A DNA stretch of 64,000 bases, taken from assembly GCA_905331475.1 (NCBI GenBank), contig CAJNYU010000224.1:1-64000 (forward strand). The letters are read 5' to 3'. This document shows positions 36,958 through 47,206 of the stretch, in pieces. Position numbers and translations under genes: made by a program. The stretch comes from Rotaria socialis (lineage: Eukaryota > Rotifera > Eurotatoria > Philodinida > Philodinidae). Under the pieces are notes generated by a model. That model was not told where the DNA came from. It made no database searches and saw only the letters and a program-made list of their open reading frames with translations. Numbering within the stretch: position 1 is the stretch's first letter; each line of letters begins with the position of its first letter.

Positions 36958-36996
36958 GGGTGTGGATTTGGGTAGAAGTGCATTCTCACCCACACC
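36958..36996. repeat. Telomere-like inverted pair
   Basis: Left arm GGGTGTGGATTTGGGTAGAA, right arm CATTCTCACCCACACC, almost no loop; the tightest hairpin of the set. Confidence 0.55.
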
Positions 36997-37152
36997 TTAC
37001 ATCGAATTGACGTTGTCTATAGAATCGAATTAAGAATATTATATTTTATTTGAATATTAAGAAAATTATGTAAACATAAGTATATAAGCAATGTTAAAGA
37101 TTCTGGAATAAGTTAATAAAAATAATGAAATGCTTCTTGAAACCACGAGTAT

Positions 37153-37471
37153 GGATGTGCAGTGCCGGTGTAAATACTGAAAAACTGATCACCGACACCG
37201 ACTTCACTGAAGCATTGATGATCAGTGAAACACTGACAAACCGACAACTTTTGATTGACTGAAGTCTTTAGTCAATCAGAAAGATATCGGTATATCAGTA
37301 TTTCACTGAACACCGATGTCGGGGCCGTCAGTGTCTCTATCTTCAGTGTTTCAGTGACACCAGTGAAAGTGTAGTCGGTGGTCCACTCCGCAACACTGCC
37401 GATGTAGTCAGTGCTACACTGAACACACCTTCGGTGCAAGTCGGTGGTCAGTGCACCGACACTGCACATCC
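37153..37471. mobile_element. TIR element filled with CACTGA/TCAGTG motifs
   Basis: Ends GGATGTGCAGTG(C/T)CGGTG at 37153 and their complement at 37471 form about 18-bp TIRs. The 319-bp interior has many CACTGA/TCAGTG and CACCGA/TCGGTG copies in both orientations and no convincing gene. It lies about 70 bp beyond the 3' end of the tetraspan gene. Confidence 0.6.
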
Positions 37472-37540
37472 CTATTCACGAGAGATCAGTAGAAGTAAGA
37501 TAAATAAATAATCACTGAAGAAAATTTGAATAAAGTATTA

Positions 37541-38895
37541 TTAAAATTGTTCAATTACTTTCAATGCTGCTCCGCAACTAGGACAAATGATATCTGGGGA
37601 CTGATTGCCATAGCGAGCATTATTAGATTTCAAATAAACTGTTTGTGCTGGCTGCAGTGGCAATGCAGGAGTTGTATGCTGTGTTGACATTCCGTAACCT
37701 GGAATCTGATTGGGTGCATGTTGACCTGTCCATCGCAGATCATCATTCGGTCTGTGCTCATCATCGAGTACTGCTCGTATGTATACATAGATATAAATAG
37801 CAATGAAAAGCAGAGATAATACAAGCATGATAACGGCGCCAGCTAATTGTCCTTTGGTTATTCCAAGAAAAATTGAAGACATATTGCCCGTATTCTGATA
37901 TGATGTTATGCAGTCAAGGCTGATCGTAACAGAATTTGGAGGCAATAGACCATTAATAAAGTTGTTATCAAAACTGATCAGTACAGCTGCGAAGATGAAA
38001 GTAAGAACATTTGTTATCATTACATATGTTGCACAGGCAACAGATGATCGATTACAGCAACCTAATCAAAACAAAGTTTCAATAAAAAACTGAAGGAAAA
38101 TATATTAAGGGGAGTTCAAAATTCTCGTTTAGACTACAAATCATTCAATGTATGAGATCAGTGATAAACTATTTCATTGAATTCTGAAACTTTCTTCGAA
38201 TGAGCTAGCTTTTGGGAAAAGAATGCATCCAACTGAATATATAAGACAGAATGGAATAGCATTTTTTCAGTTCTACGGAAATATTTCATTGTGTCGCTTT
38301 CAGTATTTTGGTAACTCTTTTTGAGATTATTCTCCATTAAGACGTAACTTAATTAATTTATCAAATCGTGGTCTAAACTTTTTGTCTTTTTTCAATCTGC
38401 CAATCTGACTGAATATAAAAGATTATCCATTATAGAAATTTTTAAATGGGAAACCAAAGACGTTTGCACTTTGTTGAAACTCTCAGTTGAATCTCACTCC
38501 TGAATTTTAAACAGATCTCGCTTAGCAATTATGACTCATTATTATGCTAGATTTTTCTTCTCTGGTGCATAGTTATATTCTATCGTACTGTTGAATATAT
38601 ACTATGGTGTTTCTGAGTTTAACTTTAGAAATAAGGAGTAAAACAATGAATACATACTGACACAGAACATTGAAATCCAGCATGTCATGGAAACTCCCCA
38701 GCAAATAAAGCCGATAACATACCAACTCATGAAAACAGCACAAAGGGAAACTAAACCAATAGTAACAATAGCAATATGAAGTCCCACAACAGCAAATGAA
38801 ACAAGAAGCTGAACGACAGCAATTAAAGATACGATCCTACCAGGCCAATAGTGTTTCCAACTTTGCCCATTCGGCCAGCACGAGTTAGCGCACAT
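37541..38895 (-). CDS. Four-TM membrane protein with C-terminal CPSCG motif
   Basis: Two exons, 38895-38658 and 38061-37541, join in phase (A|GT gives Ser) to 252 aa. Four hydrophobic segments are visible: RIVSLIAVVQLLVSFAVVGL, IAIVTIGLVSLCAVFMSW running into VIGFICWGVSMTCWISMF, VMITNVLTFIFAAVLIS, and LAGAVIMLVLSLLFIAIYIYVYI. A Cys-rich link (FCVSCCNRSSVAC) follows the second or third. The cytosolic tail is Pro/Gln-rich and ends in CPSCGAALKVIEQF, resembling half a zinc ribbon. Topology resembles MARVEL/tetraspan-type proteins. I cannot name the family; transport or scaffold roles would be a guess. No disabling change is seen. Confidence 0.65.
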
Positions 38896-39295
38896 TATTT
38901 ACGTAAAACAATCTATGATTATCAAAGACAGATAGAATTATCAACAACAGAATCTGAAAGAAAATTATGTAAAATAACTACTATCGCCTGATAAAATAGT
39001 TTTATATGCATTGAGTATACCGTCTATAATGTCAACATTATTTTTTTAAGACTGGTAAATGAAAAGAAAAGCGCATGTTATATATAGCGTTATTTTGTAA
39101 CTAAATTTGTCGTAATCAACAACAAGAATCACAATCTTACTTTCGAACAGAACCGATCAAGATTTTTCTTCTACGTCAAATGTCTAACATCACTAGTCTT
39201 GCTGAAAAAACACTTCAACGAAAAATCTGCCTGGAGTTCCAAAACCTATAATTAGGTCATTGTCTTTTTGCCTGTGTCTGTAATGGAGTATTAAT
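38896..39295. other. Intergenic, no gene recognised
   Basis: Upstream region of the minus-strand tetraspan gene. AT-rich, no feature identified. Confidence 0.4.
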
Positions 39296-40131
39296 TAGGG
39301 GTGCACCAATTACAATTACAATTCTTGCCTTGGAATTGGTCTGAAATCGGTATAGAAGTGGCTCCGGATGGGTGTAGAATTAACTGAAATTGATGGTAAA
39401 ATTGATTATTCTTCACTAGAAAGTGCTTGAATTTACCAAAAATAAAATAAAGAAAGTGGGACCTATAAGATCTTAAATCTGAAAATTTTAGATTTTTATC
39501 ATAAAAGCTACAAGTCGAGTCACAGTAAATAACGTATTTGGAATCAGCGCAGAAAACTGACCCGAAAAATGTATATTCTGAATGCTTTCGATAACTTTTA
39601 TTTTCTACAGAAAATTCACCTGAGATACTCCTCAGGGTTCAGTCCAATAATAAAAAATCACTTTTTTTGGTGCTCAGGCGTGAGATTTTTTTCTATATTA
39701 CTAAATATTTTACATGCTCCACAGTTCTTCCTGCTGTTCAAGTTCCTTCCTGGTTAGTTTTATTATTGGACTGAACCCTGAGGAGTATCTCAGGTGAATT
39801 TTCTGTAGAAAAAAGAAGTTACCGAAAGCGTTTAGAATATACATTCTTCGAGTCAGTTTTTTCCGCTGATTCCAAATATGTTACTCATTGTGACTCGAGT
39901 TGTAGCTTTCATGATAAAAATCTCAAATTTTCAGATTGAAGGTCTTCTGCATCCCACTTTCTTTATTTTATTTTTGGCAAATTCAAGCACTAGCTAGTCA
40001 AAAATAAGGAATGGTAGCGCCAATTGCAGTTAATTCTACACCCATCCGGAGTCACTTCTATACTGATTTCAGACCAATTCCGACCAACATTAGCAATTGA
40101 ATTAACTCGAATTGGAATTAGTGCACCCCTA
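39296..40131. mobile_element. Foldback element with about 360-bp inverted arms
   Basis: Ends TAGGGGTGCACCAATTA and the complement at GTGCACCCCTA. Inverted similarity runs almost to the centre: TTGGTCTGAAATCGGTATAG with its partner near 40055-40075, CACCTGAGATACTCCTCAGG (39618) with its partner at about 39777-39797, and ACTGAACC/GGTTCAGT. A spacer of roughly 100 bp remains (about 39660-39765). No coding capacity. No exact target-site duplication was found. A transcript would fold into a long hairpin. Confidence 0.7.
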
Positions 40132-41207
40132 CTAATACTAATTCCAGTAATATTAGATCGCTTGAAATTCACACTACGATGCAAAAAACATAATATCGTC
40201 GGGGAATCATGTGAAATTTTCCACCTTAAAAGAATTAATTGTACACTCATTTTCAATAACACATTAGAAGGCATCAAATGGGCATGACAGCCACTCGACA
40301 ATTTGAATTGTATGTTTTTCGTTCGTTTTATTTCAACATCGAATCTCTCGTCAGAACCAAAGTGAGTCCTTATAATCTAAAGGTAACCCGAATAGAATAA
40401 ATTCCAAGTATTCAAGTTGATTATGACTACATGATTACACTTCAAACAGCGATTTAATAGTATACCTATTCCTCATTTACCTTCTTAAAGCTTACTCGTT
40501 TCACAGGTGTATGCCTTCAAATCATACGACATACAGTAATCGAAAATAACAAGGGTGAAACGAAATCCTTCAATATTTTCGGCGAAAGCACATTCATACA
40601 AAATTTCATGCATGAAATATTGCAATAACTTCATCATTTTTGCTCTTATACGTTATAATGCATTTGCGTGTTTTACCAACTACGCTCTTGAATACACGTT
40701 TGAAATTCTAAATATATTATATATATAGCCATCTATTCTTTGCATAAGTATACAATGTGTTTTTATTTTCGAAGTTTGGTGTAATTCTTATTAAGAAAGT
40801 GAATCATCAAACTGCTATCCATATAGGAATCAACAAAAAATAATTTTCACAGAAGAGCAATAGTTTTCGAATCTCTTTCTTTGCGTTTATTCGATACACC
40901 AAAATATCTATGAGATGTTCAGCTACAAATCACTGGAAAATACAAACCACTTTTATCCGCGTGGATGCAGAACTTCATATCAATGTATCTCTTATGGCAG
41001 CATGGGACGTTAAAATATGTTGCTGCTTTTTTTAAATAGAAAAATACAATAGCTTCTCGAAAACTACACTTACACTATTATCATACCATTTGTTCTTCCT
41101 TTCAGAATATTCATTTCTTCCATTAGCTATTAAAGGAACTAAATTTTCCAAAATAGTTTTAGAACTAATACATACGCGTGAAATTTTCCAAGAAAGTTAC
41201 TGGTTCT

Positions 41208-42185
41208 ATGGCATGTTTGTTGATAGCTCGGAGCAGGTTGATTACAATAATACTAAATGTGACTGCTAGAACAAAATGTATTTTTACACGGAATTCTTCT
41301 TCTACTATTACAAGAAGAACACGTCGTATAACATGTTTGGAACAGTTAAGATACGAACTCGATTATGCTGGTGATTATGACCTTCATGATATATTACGTC
41401 AACAAAACAGAATAGAGTGGCCGGAATGGCATTTATCTGTGGATGAAAACAATAAAATTACGAAAATAGTTGAAAACTTTCATCGGGATTTTAATAAAAT
41501 GAAAAAATCTTCGAGTATAGTTGGCTTAATACGTATAATAGAAGAAACATGGTTAAACTTTATGAATGACAACGACAAAGATTGGAGTGATGTTAAAGCA
41601 CGTTTCAAACAAGCCAGAGAATTGGATGATCCGTTGCCGATCTTAGAAGCGCTTTGTTTCTCTCAACAATTCAGCCGGTGTCTAAACAGACATTCAGCTG
41701 CAAATATATATCATTCACTAAAACTTTATTGTACGCTGTTGAACTGCCCGATTGTGGCTCGGACCCAAGAATATACAGAAGCATTCACTAAGATTTTATT
41801 TCATCCAAAATTAAAGAACCTTGGAGCTCAAAATATTACAGTTTATCGTGGTATGGTACTTGAAGATGAGAAACCCATAGCCAATTGCATAGTAGATAAA
41901 ATTATAATAACAACAACATTTCTATCAACATCTGCAAGTCGATTGGTAGCTGAAGGGTTTCGTACAACGCCTCCTGAAAGTATGATATCAGTATTTTGCA
42001 CATACAAGATTAGAGGTACGACTCGTCTTACAGCTCTGAATCTTCAATCAATATCCAAGTTTCCAGTGGAGGAAGAAATACTGATCATGCGTTTCACACC
42101 GTTTCGAATAGTATCAGTAGAACGAACGGAAGATGGTAGAAAAATCGAAATATGTTTTGATGAATTCACAGAGCAAGAAGTTTGA
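41208..42185 (+). CDS. Small ADP-ribosyltransferase, copy B, intact
   Basis: 325-aa paralogue of the 33998-34960 gene, collinear along its full length and clearly similar at the DNA level. The first in-frame ATG (41208) aligns just inside the start of copy A, whose ATG position here reads GTTACTGGT. R-S-E residues are kept: ITVYRGM, TFLSTSAS and FPVEEEILIMRF. Differences cluster in the N-terminal third; the C-terminal ART core is almost identical, which suggests recent duplication or gene conversion. Upstream homology begins about 0.8 kb before the gene (around 40370). Predicted mono-ADP-ribosyltransferase with unknown target. Confidence 0.8.
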   Translation: MACLLIARSRLITIILNVTARTKCIFTRNSSSTITRRTRRITCLEQLRYELDYAGDYDLHDILRQQNRIEWPEWHLSVDENNKITKIVENFHRDFNKMKKSSSIVGLIRIIEETWLNFMNDNDKDWSDVKARFKQARELDDPLPILEALCFSQQFSRCLNRHSAANIYHSLKLYCTLLNCPIVARTQEYTEAFTKILFHPKLKNLGAQNITVYRGMVLEDEKPIANCIVDKIIITTTFLSTSASRLVAEGFRTTPPESMISVFCTYKIRGTTRLTALNLQSISKFPVEEEILIMRFTPFRIVSVERTEDGRKIEICFDEFTEQEV

Positions 42186-42299
42186 AACGATCTAATTGTT
42201 ATTTTTACAAATGTATTACGTTGTGAGGGTGATGTGTAAGAGCAAATCCAGTTGTAGCTGAAACAAATAAAAATTGCACCATGTCGTTCATCACCTTTT

Positions 42300-43550
42300 T
42301 TTTCTCAACAATGCGCTAACAAGAAAGTGTCCCCAAATGTAAAATTGTTTCCGGATTGAGTGTATGCTATCACAGAATGGTTATAATTTTTTATGTCATA
42401 TTCATTTCATAGTTAGGAAGTATGTGAAAGTGTTGTTGTCGCGTACAACCTAAACTCACTGCTGTGGACAGAGGGTTTTAGGACGCGCAACTAGTGGCAT
42501 AAAACTTGTTCTTCATTCTGGGCAACACGAAATTTTTTTTTGAAAGCTCCTCCAAAATATAATGTGCTTTATTCGAATTCTTATTAACTAAAGCATCCAC
42601 AAGTGAGCTGGCATTCTCACATATTTCCTGTCTATGGCATCACTCCATTGAGTTGTCCACAAACTGTGTATCACTGATATAGATTCGAGCTGGATCCGGA
42701 CATGCTCAGACGAAATGTCGAATTTATCATAGCAGCAGTATAGTAAAAACTAGTTATAAAAAGCATGATTGCATATTTATGTGTATCGTTTGAGCATATA
42801 CTTGATCAAAAAGTCATTTCAGAGTTGAGGATATTTCACCGTTGATTTCATCAGTCACTTGAGATACTGCCAATACTGAGTTAACTATGGATTAGCACTG
42901 TTTTTTAGGCTTTTTTTCATACATTGAGACTATAATATGCCATCATAAAATAGATTATTACGAAATTTGTTTAATGTACTTATGCAGTCTGGAAGAAGTA
43001 TTGATAATAATTGCTAGAATTATTATCAATACCCTATAAACAGCAAATAAATGTGTATTGGCTTTTAAGAGAAATCAAATTTCTAGAAAGAATACTCAAA
43101 TATGTAGAATAGAAAAATATGCATAAATTAGGAATAGATTTAATATTTTGATTCGAAAAATAATTGGCTATTTTCAAAAATGCTGAATCTAAGATGAAAA
43201 TCAGCATTGTAGCGATCATTATTGATTCGATTCCTAGTTATCACAGTATTTTGAATTCTTTCAGATCTCCTGGCAGTCAATGAAATGAGTAAAATAATAA
43301 TTATTAATTATCATGTTCGTTATACAGCATGACTAATGCAATTCAACACTGTCAAATGTAAGTGACAATTGGGCTTGTGATGCGTTTGCATTTCATCATT
43401 GTCACTACTTAGCCATTTGAAATGTGACGTGTCATCCAGTCATTGCGCAATCATAGAAAATATTCTATGACACAGAACGAATATAAGCATCCAAAAAAAT
43501 TAAAATTTCAAGTATACAAAAAAGAAAATACATAGATCTTACTTTTTTCA
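42300..43550. other. Intergenic, no gene recognised
   Basis: AT-rich spacer before the F-box/LRR gene. No supported feature. Confidence 0.4.
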
Positions 43551-43552
43551 TT

Positions 43553-45302
43553 ATGACTGATCAGATTAAATCATCTCTTCATACATTGCCGACAGAACAT
43601 ATCTATCGAATTTTTAACTATCTTGATGATTTCGATATTTTTTGTACGATGCAAAATGTCTGCACACGTATTAATGCAACTCTAGACAACTATCGTCGCT
43701 ACAAGGTAAAATGATTCATACAACTTAAGCACATATTTTGTCACAAACACAGAAAAGCGAAATGACAAATTAGCGACATTCTTTTTTTCTGGAAATAACG
43801 CAAACTATGAGTTTCTATTCACTCCGTTTCATACAGTCAGTCTACAGACATAAGAGTTATTTTGAGATGTTCGATCCTTTTTATCTTTTTCATATTTCAC
43901 GTAGGCACTCACTACACTTCAACTATGTAATAAAAAAATGGGCCTGCAAGGCATAGAGCATCTGAGCAATACACTTAAGCAAAATAAAGTAATTATCAAA
44001 GTTCTCTAAACTTTTTCATTTTATTATTTACTATTTACTATTTCATAGACGGTCACTACGCTGGATATCGGTGTCAATCAAATCGATGATAAAGGAGCAT
44101 ATTACATAGCCGATGCTTTAGGTCAAAATCAAGTAATATTTCTCTCCCCTTTCTTTTTATTGAGTCATTCACTTACTACTTTCCGCAGACACTAAACATA
44201 TTGAATCTTCAACTCAATAATATTGGCCCACAAGGAGCAGAATATCTTGCTAATAGCTTGAAACAAAATCAAGTAACACTCACTGATTCTAGATGCTCGT
44301 TCTCATTTTCTTTGCTGCTTATGTTCTTTTTATATACAGACGTTAACTAGATTGAATCTTCATTACAATCAACTTGGTGACGAAGGAGCACAGCATCTTG
44401 CCAGTGCTTTACAACACAATAAAGTAGTGATTCTCGTTTTCCTCTATCAATTTTATTATTTCCTTACTACTTGACGTGTAGACACTTACTAGACTAAATC
44501 TTATACATAATGAAATAGGTGAAAAGGGTGCATACCATCTCTCAAATGCTCTACAACTAAATAAAGTAATAGTAGTCAATCCTGTTTCTTTTATTTTCCT
44601 AATTATACATTATTCTATACAGACGCTTACCACATTTTATATTGCCGAGAATAAAATCGGTGATCTAGGAGCACAATATATCGCGAAAGCACTTCAGATA
44701 AACCAAGTAATAGAATTACTTTAGATCGTTTCTATCTCTATCGCGCTCTCTTTTCCTCTGTTCTACACAGACACTCACGATACTTTATGTAGCACAAAAT
44801 CAAATTGGTGATGAGGGAGCACACCATTTTGCTAATGCTCTACAACAAAATCGAGTAACATCTATCTCTTTTAAGTTTTGATTTTCTCATGCGATCATCA
44901 TTCAATACAGACACTCACCACATTGAGCTTGAAAGCGAACCGTATTAGTAGCCAAGGAGCATGCCATCTAGCGAATGCTCTTCTCGAAAATAATGTAATA
45001 TTGCTTTAGTTCTGCTCTTTTCATCCTAGGATTCACTGAATATTTAATGCAGACACTTACCACATTGAATCTAAAATGGAATGAAATTGGTGATCAAGGA
45101 GCGAGTCATTTTGCAAATGCTCTTCGCCAAAACGAAGTAATACTCGTTATATTCTTGTCTTGCCATTCTACTATCTTTTATGGAATATTTCATTTAGACA
45201 CTCATCTTTCTCGACATACGATGCAATATTATGAGTGATGATGGAAAGAATGAACTTTTGGAAATAAGAAATTACGAACCGGGATTAAAGCTAATAATAT
45301 AA
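43553..45302 (+). CDS. F-box protein with nine LRRs, one repeat per 84-nt exon
   Basis: Eleven exons join in phase 0 to 337 aa. Exon 1 (43553-43705) encodes an F-box (LPTEHIYRIFNYLDDFDIFCTMQNVCTRI). Nine exons of exactly 84 nt follow: 43905-43988, 44049-44132, 44189-44272, 44340-44423, 44482-44565, 44623-44706, 44771-44854, 44911-44994, 45053-45136. Each encodes one 28-residue RI/NLRC3-type repeat of pattern TLTxLNLxxNxIGDxGAxxLAxALxxN. Exon 11 (45198-45302) holds a partial repeat and a divergent tail to TAA. Introns are about 50-70 nt apart from the first (199 nt); donors are mostly GTAATA/GTAACA after CAA or AAA, and acceptors CAG|ACA or CAG|ACG. Predicted ubiquitin-ligase substrate receptor or pattern-sensing protein; target unknown. 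All exons are intact. Confidence 0.88.
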
Positions 45303-45495
45303 GCATAACACAGGCGTTGATGCGTATAATCACGATTTTGTTATTTCTTATGAAGTTTTTTTTATTCAACTCATAAATAATAATGATCATTCATGTACTT
45401 TATTCAGCGTTTCAATCTCTTTAGCATAACAGGAAATGATGACAACGAAAGAGCATTTTGATACAGAATTTTGTTTACTTTTCTAGAACTTATAA

Positions 45496-46170
45496 CCCTA
45501 GTCGAACATCTTGTAAGCAAGATCTGGAAATCTTGGGATCGGTAAGTAAGATCTTATTAAGATCTTAAAAAGATAATTTGTATGTACATATCTTGGTTGT
45601 ATCAGATAAATCTGTACTTAAGATCTTGGCAAGATCATGAAAAAAATATCGTGTACGATTATCTTCTGATAAGATCTTGAGCGAAACAGAAAGTGACATC
45701 ATTAGTGTATTTACGTGCTCTCTAGTCATTCACCGTTTTTTAAGTGCATACACAGCTGTATATAAACAGCATGATTGAATACACGAGACACAAATTTTTA
45801 AATTTTTTTTTCTCAACTATTTCTCGATTATTCGAGAGAATGCTGATCTCGATCGATGATCGAGAGAGGGCTTCCCTAATTGGTCCGACGGTTATCGGAC
45901 CAATTTATAGCCAGTCAGATCCCAACATCTGACTTGCTGGAATTCGGGAGAGGAATAATTAAAATGAAAATAAATTGAGAAACATTAAAGAATGCAGCAG
46001 GTATTATTTTAGTGTGCATCCAAGATTTAATGGATTCTTATGTAATATCTGTAATTAGATCTTGGGTACAGGATAATGCAGTTATCTTGTACCTGAATTT
46101 CCAAGATCTGTTAACATATCTGTACCTTGTATCTTGACCAAGATCTTGCTTACAAGATGTTTGTCTAGGG
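45496..46170. mobile_element. GATCTT-rich TIR element, copy 1
   Basis: Ends CCCTAGTCGAACATCTTGTA and the complement at 46139-46170 (CTTACAAGATGTTTGTCTAGGG). The subterminal zones contain many AAGATCTT/AGATCTTG copies in both orientations. The interior has a short palindrome (TTGGTCCGACGGTTATCGG). No transposase. A diverged copy is at 60615-61227. Confidence 0.65.
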
Positions 46171-47206
46171 AATCAACTATTAATTGCCAAAATCGTTTAA
46201 CTTAGTTCAAACTCAGATCTGATGTTGCTAAACAGTTTCATCTGCTTTTTTGGGATCTTTGCTTTTACTCAGATAGTCAAGAAAAGAATATGGATGTATG
46301 TGAGTGCTCTTCAGTAGATCTACGAACACTCTCTATTTTAGAATCCAATTATTCTGAAAGATAATCTAAGAGAAATATTGGCCCTGTTCCCCGCCTCCAC
46401 AGGCCGTGATAGATAGGTTCGAATCCTATATACTTCAATATTCCTTTTAGATTGTGTTGCATAAAATAATTTAATATGAACTAAGAATTTTTTTAAATGC
46501 ATGACAATGTTTTTTGCACATACTTGTGTTCTTTTCTCATACATTTACACGTGTCTTGTTTCTATGGATTTATTATGCTCGCCAACTATTTCTTTTACTC
46601 TTACTACAAAATTTATTCAAATAACAACAAATATTGCTGAATACAGGAAGCAGAACACAGTTTTTTTTGTGACGAGCGTGGCAAAATTTTGATTACCAAA
46701 ATACACTAGTCGAATACATTCACTATTGCACAACGCTAGATGCTAGATATTAATACAAATTTGAGTGAAATCGGTAAGTTAATAGCTTTATTGTGATAGA
46801 TATTTAGCTGAATCACATTTTTTAAAGTAAAGATCGATATGAATTGTGAATTTATCAGGTCAGCTTGATGAAAGACATCAACAGGCGACATCTTTCTTTC
46901 TTTAGTCTATTTTAGAAGATTCAAAATCCCAGCACAACCTCAGCTCGACTCTGCGTTTCAAGTATTACATATATGAAAGTTCCGGTCGACGTTTAAAAGA
47001 GATATATGTGTACTTGAGCAAGTTGGTGTAAAAGAGATTTTGATAGAAAAGAAAAATCCCGAGAGATGAAATTTTACTACCGATTTTTTTTGTTCGCGAG
47101 TGTTCTATGGTTAAGTTTTCTGTTGGTATTTTTCATCGGTTGAGATTATAAAGGGTAAAAAAAGGAGGTTCTTGCATTCAGTCTGTCACTATAACGAGTC
47201 GTATAA
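46171..47206. other. Spacer upstream of ART-TPR gene 2
   Basis: Holds a fragment (about 46415-46475) resembling the right end of the 3203-3526 element. Otherwise no gene. It could contain an undetected 5' exon of the ART-TPR gene. Confidence 0.4.

Larger units (their letters stand above)
35032..37140. other. Spacer between ART copy A and tetraspan gene
   Basis: About 2.1 kb with only short ORFs. One of 102 codons (35604-35912, plus) has no recognised domain. Two clear telomere-like hairpins sit at 36787 and 36958, plus a single arm (GGGAGTGTGGGT) near 35330. Confidence 0.4.
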
